DNA from: Dipylidium caninum
Lineage: Eukaryota > Platyhelminthes > Cestoda > Cyclophyllidea > Dipylidiidae
DNA: 64,000 bases
Direction of reading: 5' to 3'
NCBI GenBank assembly: GCA_017562135.1
Contig: QEYB01000725.1
Span: 5,001-69,000, forward strand
Positions within the stretch are counted from its first letter, which is position 1. The number at the start of each line of letters is the position of its first letter. Of this stretch, positions 54,001 through 61,235 are shown in pieces. The notes under the pieces were generated by a model. That model was not told the DNA's origin. It ran no database searches and was given only the letters and a program-made list of their open reading frames with translations. The translations under genes were made by a program, and so were the position numbers.

Positions 54001-57000
54001 TTCGGACGTTATCAGCACTCATCCCTCAAATTTTGAGGTGTTTTCTCGACACCTAATTAGTTTGTACGCAAATACGTCTATTGGCCTTTCTCTAGTCACA
54101 AGGATTGGGCGCTAGACACCAATTTTGTGCTAATGTTATGAATTCATGGAGAAGAGGAAGTGGCTCCAGGCCAAAACTAATAATGCTGCTTGTTTCCCAT
54201 CCGTCACAAGGCAAAGATGAAGAGGTTTTTGTCGAAAACTCCACGGATAAGCTCTCATTCAGCTGCTCAACTTAGTCTACATGAAATGGAATGACAGTTC
54301 GGCCTTTTCCCCAAAGTGCATATATTTGGAAGATTGGAGACGGCCTCAGGTGCAAGGTTATCAACAGCATTTTATGAATTCTCCTCTTCCCCTGCAGACT
54401 TGTGTCTTTGAGTGGTTGTCCATACTCAATCTAACCAGCTACTGGCCAGCATTCCAAACGCAAGGACTGACAACGTTCGAGAAGATCGCCATGTTGACGT
54501 GGGAGGATCTGGAAGAAATTGGAATTACTAAACTCGGTAATTATCAGCTCGCTATCTGCGAAAGTCAGAAACCACCATCCCATTGCTTTTCGAATAGTTA
54601 AACTAAATATATTAATTTTTAAACACAATGGGCTTGGTTCTTGGCATTGAATATTGTTCATTAACTAAGAAACTCTCTTTATATTTTCTAGGCCACCAGA
54701 AGAAAATGATTTTGGCCATTGAACGCCTTCGCCGAGTTCTTTCAAAACGTAACGATGAACAATCAGGCGACGGCGATTCCCTCATCAGAACTCGTCAATC
54801 CCTGAAGCAACAGAATTCGGTGCCTTCACCGAGTCACCTAGGTACCAACGATTTGTTGTTATTTCCAATATCAAACATTTACAGGTAGTCTAGGGAAAAA
54901 ATGATCTGCCATTGTGAATCCACTTTAGTGAGGATATACTTCTTCTATTTCTCATATGCACCATGCTTTTGCTGTTCTGCACAGTAGATTTGACACCGTA
55001 GATGTGCTGGGATAAGCATGCGCACGCCGAATAGATATAACACTCGTTACTGACTCTCATTACGATTCAATGTTGAGCAATTTCGAAATCCAACAGCGCC
55101 GTTTTTACTTTCAGCTTCTCAACCTTTACCCATAGCAGAGAAACAGGAGACGTCGGCACCAGGAAACCTTGTAGACCTCACACCCCCACCACCACCGGGG
55201 TTCCAAGACCCTCCTCACCTCTTGAGGAAAACCTCTCTCGACTTCACACTTCCCGCCATTGGGGTCTCCCGAGAATCACCGGAATGCGTGTGCTTGAGTC
55301 ACCATCGGCATCACTTTTCAACTAGTTTCCTCACGCATGTGGGCAGGGTAACCTCAACTCCAGCTTCCGGTATGGGTGAGGTGGCGGGAGAAGGAAGTAC
55401 TAAATCAGATCCCCTTCCGAGAGAAGGAGTGTGTGCAGGAGAGGAGGGGAGCGAGACAAATGGTGTGATGTCGGGGTCAGGAGAAGGGGAGAATATAAAG
55501 GGACACCAAGAGTGGGTGCAACATGGCCATCCGGAGACCTTCATGTCTGTGAGGCAGCGGCACCGGAATGCTGCAGCGGCTGCTGTCACCCTTCCTGGTA
55601 TGCTACTCACGTAATGAGGCCAAGCTGCGCCACGGCGTATACACGTGACTATAAGTTGCCCACAATTATCTCAGCTGACTGACTGGATTATTTGCTCCAA
55701 ATTTAAGAGAAGTTAGTCATTTGAAGACACTTAGAAAACTAGCCGAACATTGTAGGAGATTGCTTTGGACTCTCGCAAATGACTTAGATTGAGGATGTTA
55801 AAGGAACGCAAGTACTCACTTAGTATTAGTCTACTGTGTCGTGCACCAACTTCTGTCTGAGAAAGTAGAATTTGCAAACAATTAGTAAAAGTTGTGATGA
55901 AACCTAACTTTCGTCACAAGTTGTTCCCATAATTTAGTTTCCCTGAGCAAATTTGTTTCAGTTATAAATTAACAGCTAACATTTAATTAATGTGCGTTTT
56001 CTTGCCTTACCCCAGCTTTTTACTCTTTAGTCTCCGTCGCGAAGCAAATGATTCCTCTTCCCACAAGGTTGGTTTTTTTTATCTACTCTCCATCTTATAA
56101 ATTTGGAGGAGAGCCTGACAAGGAGTTTTGCCCTGGTGGAAGAGATTTTTTTACTTTTGTCGTCATTATATATCATACGACAGTAGTCAGTTATCTTTAA
56201 ATGTGTCTCACCGTGACCGAACTGCGTTGTGCATTCGCGCGCCAAGGCAAGTCCCACCTCCTCCACCTCTCATCTCTCTCTGCGCCTGCACTAGCCGAGC
56301 ACTGTACTTCGTCGATAGGTGCTACCCTTCCCTCCAGCCAGACACGGCTGCCAGATGGTAATAGAATCACCAGTGGTGGAGCGCTTCCCACCGAAACAAT
56401 TTCAAAAAGCAATGCTCAGAAGCTTACAATGAAGTGCTACAAAGAACTGGTGGTACATTGCTGTCAGCTATAAGGGGAAAAAGTAGAAACCCTCATGGTC
56501 CGTTAGTCTAAATTTCAGTTATTGGGACATCGATGTTTACTTAACTGTCATTCCAAATAATTTGCACCAGGATAAGCCGAATGAAGGTCGATTGGTTTGA
56601 ACAGTGTTGTGTTGAATTGGTGTTTCGTCGTGGGCATGTGGGTAGATGTTCAACATCTTATTTGCGATCTCTTCTTTGTTTGAGATGTTGACTAATTCCC
56701 ACACATTAGGGACCATCTCCAGCCGCTGCAATAATGTTGACTGTCTCCCTTTTTTGATCCTCGACTACCTTTAGTGGAGCATCCATTTCCCTCTCCCACG
56801 TGATGGTATATTGTGTTAATTTGTTAGCTTTATGGTACCACGTAGTACACGTTCGTCGTAGAACGGATTTTGCCTGGTGTTACAACGCCCGGGGCCGGTC
56901 GAATCTGTATGAGAAAATAATCTAAAAGGTAGTTGATGTGGAAATCAAGTACTTTCTAATTGCCGAAAGAGTCCAGGAATTTTCGGCGAAGACATGCTGG

Positions 57001-57462
57001 TAAACTGCCACTTTCAGTGGTAAGGTGTGGCAAAGTGGGTCGAGGAATAGCTAAACAGCCTATTTCTATGACTCGGTGTTTGTGCAACACCTGTTTTTAG
57101 TGTTTTAGTCATGAAATTGGACATAAAAAGTGATTGAGATCCAATTCCACAGCAAATTCCTGCATCTGTAACAGCTGCATTCGAGATATTTTCGAGATTA
57201 AAGCTCCTTTGATGAAAAATTCGATAATTTTTCAATCCCTGGCCAAACTGGCCAGTGCTTCCGTGTTTACAAGACCGTAACAAAGAAATTAACCTTTGAA
57301 CAAGTTCTGTAAATTTAAAAATACTAACTTGACGCCTTATAAAATTTAAATCTGTCGGTTTTCAGCGGAAGCACAGTTGACAAGGATCTGCAGGATATGC
57401 AAAACATTCGATCAATGTTAGACGAGTTGAGTGAACACTTGGTGCCACGTGGATCACCTTGA
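20871..57462 (+). CDS. CASKIN: Caskin-type scaffold protein (ankyrin-like, SH3, SAM-SAM), 15 exons, 5' end open
   Basis: Caskins are multidomain scaffolds of synapses and axons. In vertebrates Caskin1 binds CASK, and the tandem SAM domains polymerise. Modelled exons: ~20871/20881-21047, 22495-22595, 25000-25180, 37446-37680, 43028-43131, 44364-44546, 46443-46820, 50635-50936, 51736-51901, 54398-54536, 54692-54841, 55115-55597, 56031-56067, 56184-56357, 57366-57462. Each junction is GT-AG and every phase matches. The visible product is about 965 residues, in the Caskin order: ankyrin-like segment, SH3, Ser-rich linker, SAM1, SAM2, proline-rich region and a C-terminal motif (LQDMQNIRSMLDEL) like the conserved Caskin end. 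The three exons before 37446 are less certain. Vertebrate Caskin has six ankyrin repeats; at most one or two can be seen here, so 5' exons are missing or lost. ANKS1 was considered but has no SH3. Confidence 0.85.
22495..22595 (+). CDS. Caskin exon B candidate
   Basis: Bounded by a pyrimidine-rich acceptor (CCTTTTTAAAG) and donor AAAA/GTAATT. It encodes NFLGDDARCHGNGDNKD and an acidic tail FDDDSTEDQ. The start could continue the ankyrin fold after exon A, but the repeat signature is weak. The phases (0 in, 2 out) fit the neighbours. Confidence 0.4.
25000..25180 (+). CDS. Caskin exon C candidate, Pro/Arg-rich linker
   Basis: The acceptor is AAATTTAG and the donor a strong GTG/GTGAGT. It encodes a disordered Pro- and Arg-rich stretch (QPPQGTPLGG, RTRPPTRN, FAPRPRC). 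Phase 2 in and 0 out fit exons B and D. There is no domain. Confidence 0.45.
30485..34785 (-). repeat. Right arm of the ~4.3 kb inverted repeat
   Basis: Reverse-complement partner of 10770-15120. It lies inside the longest Caskin intron (25181-37445), opposite in orientation to the left arm. Compared with the left arm it keeps a ~27-bp segment around 32155-32185 that the left copy has lost (left site near 13430), and it lacks ~30 bp near 32855 that the left copy keeps (about 12730-12756). The two copies have therefore decayed independently. The ORF fragment at 31961-32362 (133 codons) is the longest open stretch here, but nothing in it is recognisable. A GCTC tandem run is at about 33668-33690. 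Confidence 0.92.
34786..37445. other. Caskin intron sequence with a CAC microsatellite and proline-rich ORFs
   Basis: This is the remainder of the Caskin intron. At 35382-35403 there is a CAC/CCA run, giving proline, threonine or histidine tracts on the plus strand and glycines on the minus strand. Overlapping ORFs of 108 codons (plus) and 156 codons (minus) around it carry no recognised domain. I see no supported gene. Confidence 0.5.
37446..37680 (+). CDS. Caskin exon D: disordered linker
   Basis: The acceptor TTGCTTTTCAG and donor CAAG/GTGAGT are both strong. It encodes PTGFPLDNITPLQQQAMF, a Gly/Ser-rich part (RHTLGGPASSSGRF) and an Asn/Pro/Gln stretch ending in WTPQ. It is low in hydrophobics and likely a flexible linker before the SH3 domain. 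Phase 0 in, 1 out. Confidence 0.75.
37681..43027. other. Caskin intron D-E, contains a GC-rich patch
   Basis: A 5.3 kb intron. Most of it is featureless, but 41855-42190 is markedly GC- and CpG-rich and carries an AP-1-type site TGACTCA at 41956-41962. Several ORFs overlap there on both strands without a recognised product. Confidence 0.6.
43028..43131 (+). CDS. Caskin exon E: first half of the SH3 domain
   Basis: The acceptor is TTGGCTTTAG. It encodes VLKARATSSFYGAE, then LCFNEGDIIG, which is the ALYDY-like strand and RT loop ending in the GDII motif of the Caskin SH3. Several aromatic residues of a canonical peptide-binding surface are missing, and vertebrate Caskin SH3 is likewise atypical. 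Phase 0 donor GGG/GTAAGC. Confidence 0.85.
44303..44363 (+). repeat. CT-rich microsatellite and polypyrimidine tract
   Basis: Repeated CTC followed by TCTCTC runs ending at the SH3 exon acceptor. It doubles as an unusually long polypyrimidine tract. Confidence 0.85.
44364..44546 (+). CDS. Caskin exon F: second half of the SH3 domain
   Basis: It is preceded by a long CT-rich tract and CAG (44361-44363). It continues the SH3 with TWWRGFRFANG (n-Src and distal part) and GIGLFPSSHVTLL, the conserved G-x-FPSS-V end of SH3 domains. A basic linker follows. Phase 0 in and out. Confidence 0.9.
46443..46820 (+). CDS. Caskin exon G: serine-rich acidic linker
   Basis: A 126-codon exon from acceptor TTTATTCCCAG to donor ATG/GTGAGT. 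It encodes VQTDGTSSDSSSVEDDEAEG, then Ser-rich text (SSSSSSTSTTNAFL) and a conserved-looking SLDSGRGSAYATSSEGS. It lies between SH3 and SAM1, where vertebrate Caskins have a disordered Ser/Gly-rich linker. Phosphorylation sites are likely but not provable here. Confidence 0.8.
46821..50634. other. Caskin intron G-H, nothing supported
   Basis: A 3.8 kb intron. Plus ORFs at 48386-48770 and 49242-49541 and a minus ORF at 48845-49096 have no recognised domain and no required place in the Caskin frame, since exons G and H already join in phase 0. Confidence 0.5.
50635..50936 (+). CDS. Caskin exon H: Ser/Ala tract and start of SAM1
   Basis: From CCAACAG/GTC to donor GA/GTAAAG. It encodes a linker with a Cys/Ser/Ala-rich homopolymer-like stretch (SSSSSASSASSGASSCSS, then AAAAAV) and then SPVELLVNWMLSAGFS, helix 1 of SAM1. 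The opposite strand is open for 138 codons only because of this tract. Confidence 0.85.
51736..51901 (+). CDS. Caskin exon I: remainder of SAM1
   Basis: It encodes YTACLVAAGYDLSTLRRA, TPEDLNACGV and LPENLPDHVP. This aligns directly with the AGYDL...TPEDL...IGVT...LPEHKP pattern of Caskin SAM1. Ends at CCG/GTGAGT, phase 0. Confidence 0.93.
54398..54536 (+). CDS. Caskin exon J: SAM2, first part
   Basis: Acceptor CCCTGCAG. It encodes VFEWLSILNLTSYWPAF and LTWEDLEEIGITKLG, nearly identical to the TWEDLQEIGITKLG of vertebrate Caskins. Phase 1 out. Confidence 0.95.
54692..54841 (+). CDS. Caskin exon K: end of SAM2
   Basis: Begins GHQKKMILAIERLRRVL, the last SAM2 helix, as GHQKKLMLAVRKL in vertebrates. 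A polar linker follows. The acceptor is TATTTTCTAG and the donor CTAG/GTACC. Confidence 0.93.
55115..55597 (+). CDS. Caskin exon L: proline-rich region
   Basis: A 161-codon exon after a TTTACTTTCAG acceptor. It has a PPPPPGFQDPP motif, a KTSLDFTLP segment, a Gly/Glu-rich disordered part and an Ala run (NAAAAAVTLP). It corresponds to the proline-rich C-terminal half of Caskins, which binds SH3-containing partners in vertebrates. It is much shorter than the vertebrate region. Confidence 0.8.
56031..56067 (+). CDS. Caskin exon M: 37-nt exon
   Basis: A very short exon (VSVAKQMIPLPT) between acceptor TACTCTTTAG and donor AAG/GTTGG. Its phase (1 to 2) is needed to connect exon L to exon N. Confidence 0.55.
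56184..56357 (+). CDS. Caskin exon N: second proline motif
   Basis: Acceptor ATACGACAG, donor TG/GTAATA. In the frame fixed by exons M and O it encodes APRQVPPPPPL, like the RKKGPPPPPP motif of vertebrate Caskins, and then a Cys-containing stretch. Confidence 0.6.
57366..57462 (+). CDS. Caskin exon O: conserved C-terminus and stop
   Basis: Acceptor TCGGTTTTCAG. It encodes STVDKDLQDMQNIRSMLDEL and ends PRGSP, stop at 57460-57462. The LxDIxSMxDxL pattern resembles the conserved last ~20 residues of vertebrate Caskins. Confidence 0.85.
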
Positions 57463-59072
57463 CCACCGCTCTCGTGCAACTTAAACACCGCTCAAGTCTT
57501 TCAAGGTCACCCCTTTGCCGTGACAATCCACCGGTTATCTCCCACTCCGATGCCTATGCAAGGGAGCTGGAACGCTGTAACATACATCTAACAGGAAAAT
57601 GCCACAGCGCCCACCGGGCATTGTTTTATTTCGTCTCCATTCAAAAATACTCTTTTTAATGATAGAAGGACTCTTTGATTGATTTACTGTTCAGTTGATT
57701 AGCTTAAGAAAGTTTCAATTCATATGCCAGAAGCATTATTTCATGCAGTGTGTTCTCATTAAGACTTACCACTCCTACCCCTCACCCTGCCTCGGGATTT
57801 TCCTTTGAATATGAGTGAGCCTCTGATTTGTTTTGCCCTGAGAGCTCGGAGGGTAGTGTGGTCCACAGCACTCAAGTTTCTAATGCACGCAAAAGTGCCG
57901 CGATACTGCCGCCATGAGTGCCACAGGTAGAATTAGGAGCTGCTAATGCGGAGGTTGAATAACAGGATGCTAGAGATCGAGCAAATCGGGCCCTAGGGAT
58001 AGATAGGACAGGACGATACATTCAGTGCTACAAGATTAGGGAAAAAAAAAACTCCTTAAGTGGGAATTTTGTTTGTTTAAACTACCATTTTGCAGTTATA
58101 GTGCAAAATGTCCGGTGCATATCTAACTGTCACTCTTGGTGATTAGCTAAATTTTCCGTGTTAGCGCATACTCCTCGTTAGGGTATCCAGGAACAGACGA
58201 AAAGCAGCCAACTTATAACACTCTTTCAAAGGGTTCTCTTACCTGTACTGTGATGGGGTGCGCTTTTAGCTCTAGACGCGGGTGTCGCGGGTTTCATTGA
58301 CTCATCGCCTGCTTCCTGTCTAACGGCCCAGAATAACAGTCCTTTGGGAGATGAAACACATCAAGTCTTTTGTAGCAGAGGCCTAATTTCCCCAATGTTA
58401 AAAAACTAGATCTGTTGACAGTGTAGAGTCAACTTAGTGCGAAATCAAGTTCATAGGAGGTGGGGTTCAGTTGCAACTGTTCCATCTCGATTGAACCTGC
58501 ATTTGGCACCACTTTTCTGTCATTACTTCTACTCGTCTTCCCAGTTTTGTACAGCAAACTAACAGTATTCGACATAGACGTGGTGGCTAATACTTAGGCA
58601 TGATGGGCTGAAATCTTAAAGTAAGCGACGAATGCTGCTAACTTGCTCATCTCAAAGTCTTACGATATCCGATTATATAATTCATGGTTGTACAAGATAC
58701 AGGCGGTAAAAAAGCGCATATGGGCGGAGAAGAAGGGAAAACGTAACCGATTTGTGATTGGCTCAGCCCAATGGAGAAAAAAATTATTATTTCAAATTGG
58801 TACCTTTTGACGACGCCACAGTGAACTACGCCCACCTCATTATATTGTTTGACGAAAGAGGTGCCTTTCTTTGATAAAAGGGATCTGCCGTTCAGCGGAG
58901 GACTCCACGTGCCATGGGAAATGTACACGGGAGAGGTAACTGTCGTTTCAAACTCCGGATCGATAGAGCGGTTCTTGGCCAGGAATTTTGAAGGCCTTGG
59001 CCCGGGAGATTCTCTCACTCACCTGAAGGTCACGCATTTTGTCTAAAAACCCCAAACTTTGACTTCCCTCTC
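57463..59072. other. Intergenic between Caskin and the DAZAP1-like gene
   Basis: Holds the Caskin 3' UTR and the upstream region of the next gene. A 65-codon ORF at 58849-59046 ends 27 bp before the DAZAP1-like start; it could be an upstream ORF, or an exon of something unrecognised. Confidence 0.5.
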
Positions 59073-61235
59073 ATGACAGATTCGGAGGGAAATGAGATTG
59101 GCAAAGTCTTTGTCGGTGGTATCTCGCAAAACACTAACAATGTTAGTTTGCGTATCTACTTCTCTCAGTTCGGTGAGCTGGAAGATGCTGTTGTTATGAT
59201 GGACAACAAGACGGGGCGATCCAGGGGATTCGGTTATGTTAAATTTCGTGATCCAGAGTGCGTCAAGGTTGTTCTGGCCTCGAAACCACATTGGTTAGAT
59301 GGTAAAGAGATTGACGCTAAGCAGTGCAATGTGAATATGAAGGGGCGGAATCGGAGGAGTTTGAAAATTTTCGTTGGTGGAATTGGTCTTGACCAAGATG
59401 TCGCTTCAGTTACGGCCTTCTTTGAAAAATTTGGTCGTGTCACAGATGTCAACCTAATGATGGATCCAAACAAACAACGTCATCGCGGGTTTGCGTTCAT
59501 TGGGTTCGAGGAGGAGATCGTCGTCAACCGACTGATCAACATGCATTATATGACAATGGGCAACAAACAGGTTGAAATTAAGGCCATGGAACCACCTAAC
59601 TTCGGACGGAAAAATGGTCCCTCCATCTCACGAATCACTAATGAATTAAACGATCTGAGAGATTCAACCACGCGAGATACCATTCTTCCTCAACAAAGTG
59701 GCAAACAGCCGTTGAAAAGTAGAAATAATCAGCACTTGAGCAACCTTCAATACGGTGCAGGACCGGACGGGGGTGCACACGGACTAAGTGCCGGCCACCA
59801 ACAGATCTATTTGAGCGGTTTTGCAGGAGACGCCACTGGTCAAATGCAACAGGGACGACTGATGGGGGAGCACTATGCATCTGGAATGTATTCCATGCCT
59901 GGAAAAGTAAACACAATGCCGGTGATTTTCGCAAACAGCTTTGTACCTATTGCCCCCACCGTTTACTCAGGATGTCAGGCGTACCCTTATCCCATTCTGC
60001 AGCCTCAATTCCTTCACCCAGGTCTTCTGTCTGGAAATGAAGAATTCTGGTCTCATGGAATGTGTCCACAACAACAGATACAATTCCCTACAACTCAAAG
60101 CACTGCTGGGCCTGGAAAAACTAATTCCTCCAGCCAAACTAGTCCCACACTTTCGAGGTCATATTCAGGATTTTGCGATAACCAAGAAGGCGATCGAGGA
60201 AAAGCCTTCGATGCGGTAGCAGCAGATAACGAACGTTCAAGAACGGGCATTGGAGGCTGTATGAACTCTGTAAACCATGATGGTGGAACGTGGTGTCTGG
60301 CTCCAACGCGATTTGCTAAGGTTTGCACTCCGGGAGCTTGTATGGATCAACATATCATAAATAGATTCCTAATTCACAATCAGGAAACGTCTGTCTCAAG
60401 ACATCAGCAGGGTCCTGAACTCTCCGAGAATGCAAATCAACAAGCTAATATCTTGGCTAAACCATCGGGAGATAACTTTGATCGCGATGAAGCAGTTTCC
60501 AGCATCAATGATGGTGGTTTGACAGTTTTGAAGGAGGAGGAGAATGGGGAAAATGAGGGCGGTTCCGCAGAAACCAACAAAGATAGTTCACATCTGCAAC
60601 CATATGCCTTGAATGCAAATTGGCTGCTCCAAAGGCCCCAACAACTCACTTCGCCTTGGCATTTTCGACCTCCATTTTGGGGAGATGTGCAGTTCCCCCC
60701 GGCGGGATTCACTTTTCCTCCCGGTTTCATACTTCAGCCGGCTTCCACCCCTGCTTTCGACCCTACCAGTTTAGAGCATTCTATGGGAGGATTTGGATAT
60801 AGTTTTTCAATCCTCTCCGATCTCCAGTCCCTTCGTGACGACGCGACAGTTGTTACAGAACAGCCGGGGAATTCCCTTCTTTCAACCAACCCCACATTCA
60901 TGTCTCCCTCTCTACAAACTGTTTCAACCTCAGGAAACCTTCGTCAACGCCGACGAGAGTCTCCAGAAGTTCCCACTCTTGTTGGACTGCATCAACACAC
61001 AAGCTCCAGATATCATGACACCATGGGTCGATGGATGCCGCAAAACCATAGCAACTTATCAACCACACTGGAGATGGGCAAAAAGACGACGGCGGATGAA
61101 GCCGGTGGAAAGGGCGGGGGAGGAGGTGGTGGCGTTGGGGGCTGCGGGGGCAGTGAAGGCCTGTGTACCGCGGAGAAGACTTCAGTGGCAGCTGGCGACC
61201 ATCATGTCAACAATTACAGGGGATTTCGGATCTAA
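59073..61235 (+). CDS. DAZAP1: DAZAP1-like RNA-binding protein, two RRMs, intronless
   Basis: A 720-codon single ORF. RRM1 spans about residues 10-88, with RNP2 KVFVGG (11-16) and RNP1 RGFGYVKF (51-58). RRM2 spans about 97-173, with RNP2 KIFVGG and RNP1 RGFAFIGF (138-145). The start MTDSEGNEIGK and the text FRDPECVKVVLASKP follow DAZAP1 more closely than Musashi. All four RNP motifs keep their aromatic residues, so RNA binding should be intact. Family members act in mRNA splicing, translation and germ-line mRNA control. The long C-terminal ~540 residues are Gln/Asn/Gly/Pro-rich and disordered-looking, ending with a glycine tract (GGKGGGGGGGVGGCGG) near 61106-61155. Upstream the frame is closed by a TGA at 58989. 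Vertebrate DAZAP1 is multi-exon and ~407 aa, so this copy is longer and without introns. The call could be widened to hnRNP A/Musashi family. Confidence 0.88.
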   Translation: MTDSEGNEIGKVFVGGISQNTNNVSLRIYFSQFGELEDAVVMMDNKTGRSRGFGYVKFRDPECVKVVLASKPHWLDGKEIDAKQCNVNMKGRNRRSLKIFVGGIGLDQDVASVTAFFEKFGRVTDVNLMMDPNKQRHRGFAFIGFEEEIVVNRLINMHYMTMGNKQVEIKAMEPPNFGRKNGPSISRITNELNDLRDSTTRDTILPQQSGKQPLKSRNNQHLSNLQYGAGPDGGAHGLSAGHQQIYLSGFAGDATGQMQQGRLMGEHYASGMYSMPGKVNTMPVIFANSFVPIAPTVYSGCQAYPYPILQPQFLHPGLLSGNEEFWSHGMCPQQQIQFPTTQSTAGPGKTNSSSQTSPTLSRSYSGFCDNQEGDRGKAFDAVAADNERSRTGIGGCMNSVNHDGGTWCLAPTRFAKVCTPGACMDQHIINRFLIHNQETSVSRHQQGPELSENANQQANILAKPSGDNFDRDEAVSSINDGGLTVLKEEENGENEGGSAETNKDSSHLQPYALNANWLLQRPQQLTSPWHFRPPFWGDVQFPPAGFTFPPGFILQPASTPAFDPTSLEHSMGGFGYSFSILSDLQSLRDDATVVTEQPGNSLLSTNPTFMSPSLQTVSTSGNLRQRRRESPEVPTLVGLHQHTSSRYHDTMGRWMPQNHSNLSTTLEMGKKTTADEAGGKGGGGGGGVGGCGGSEGLCTAEKTSVAAGDHHVNNYRGFRI

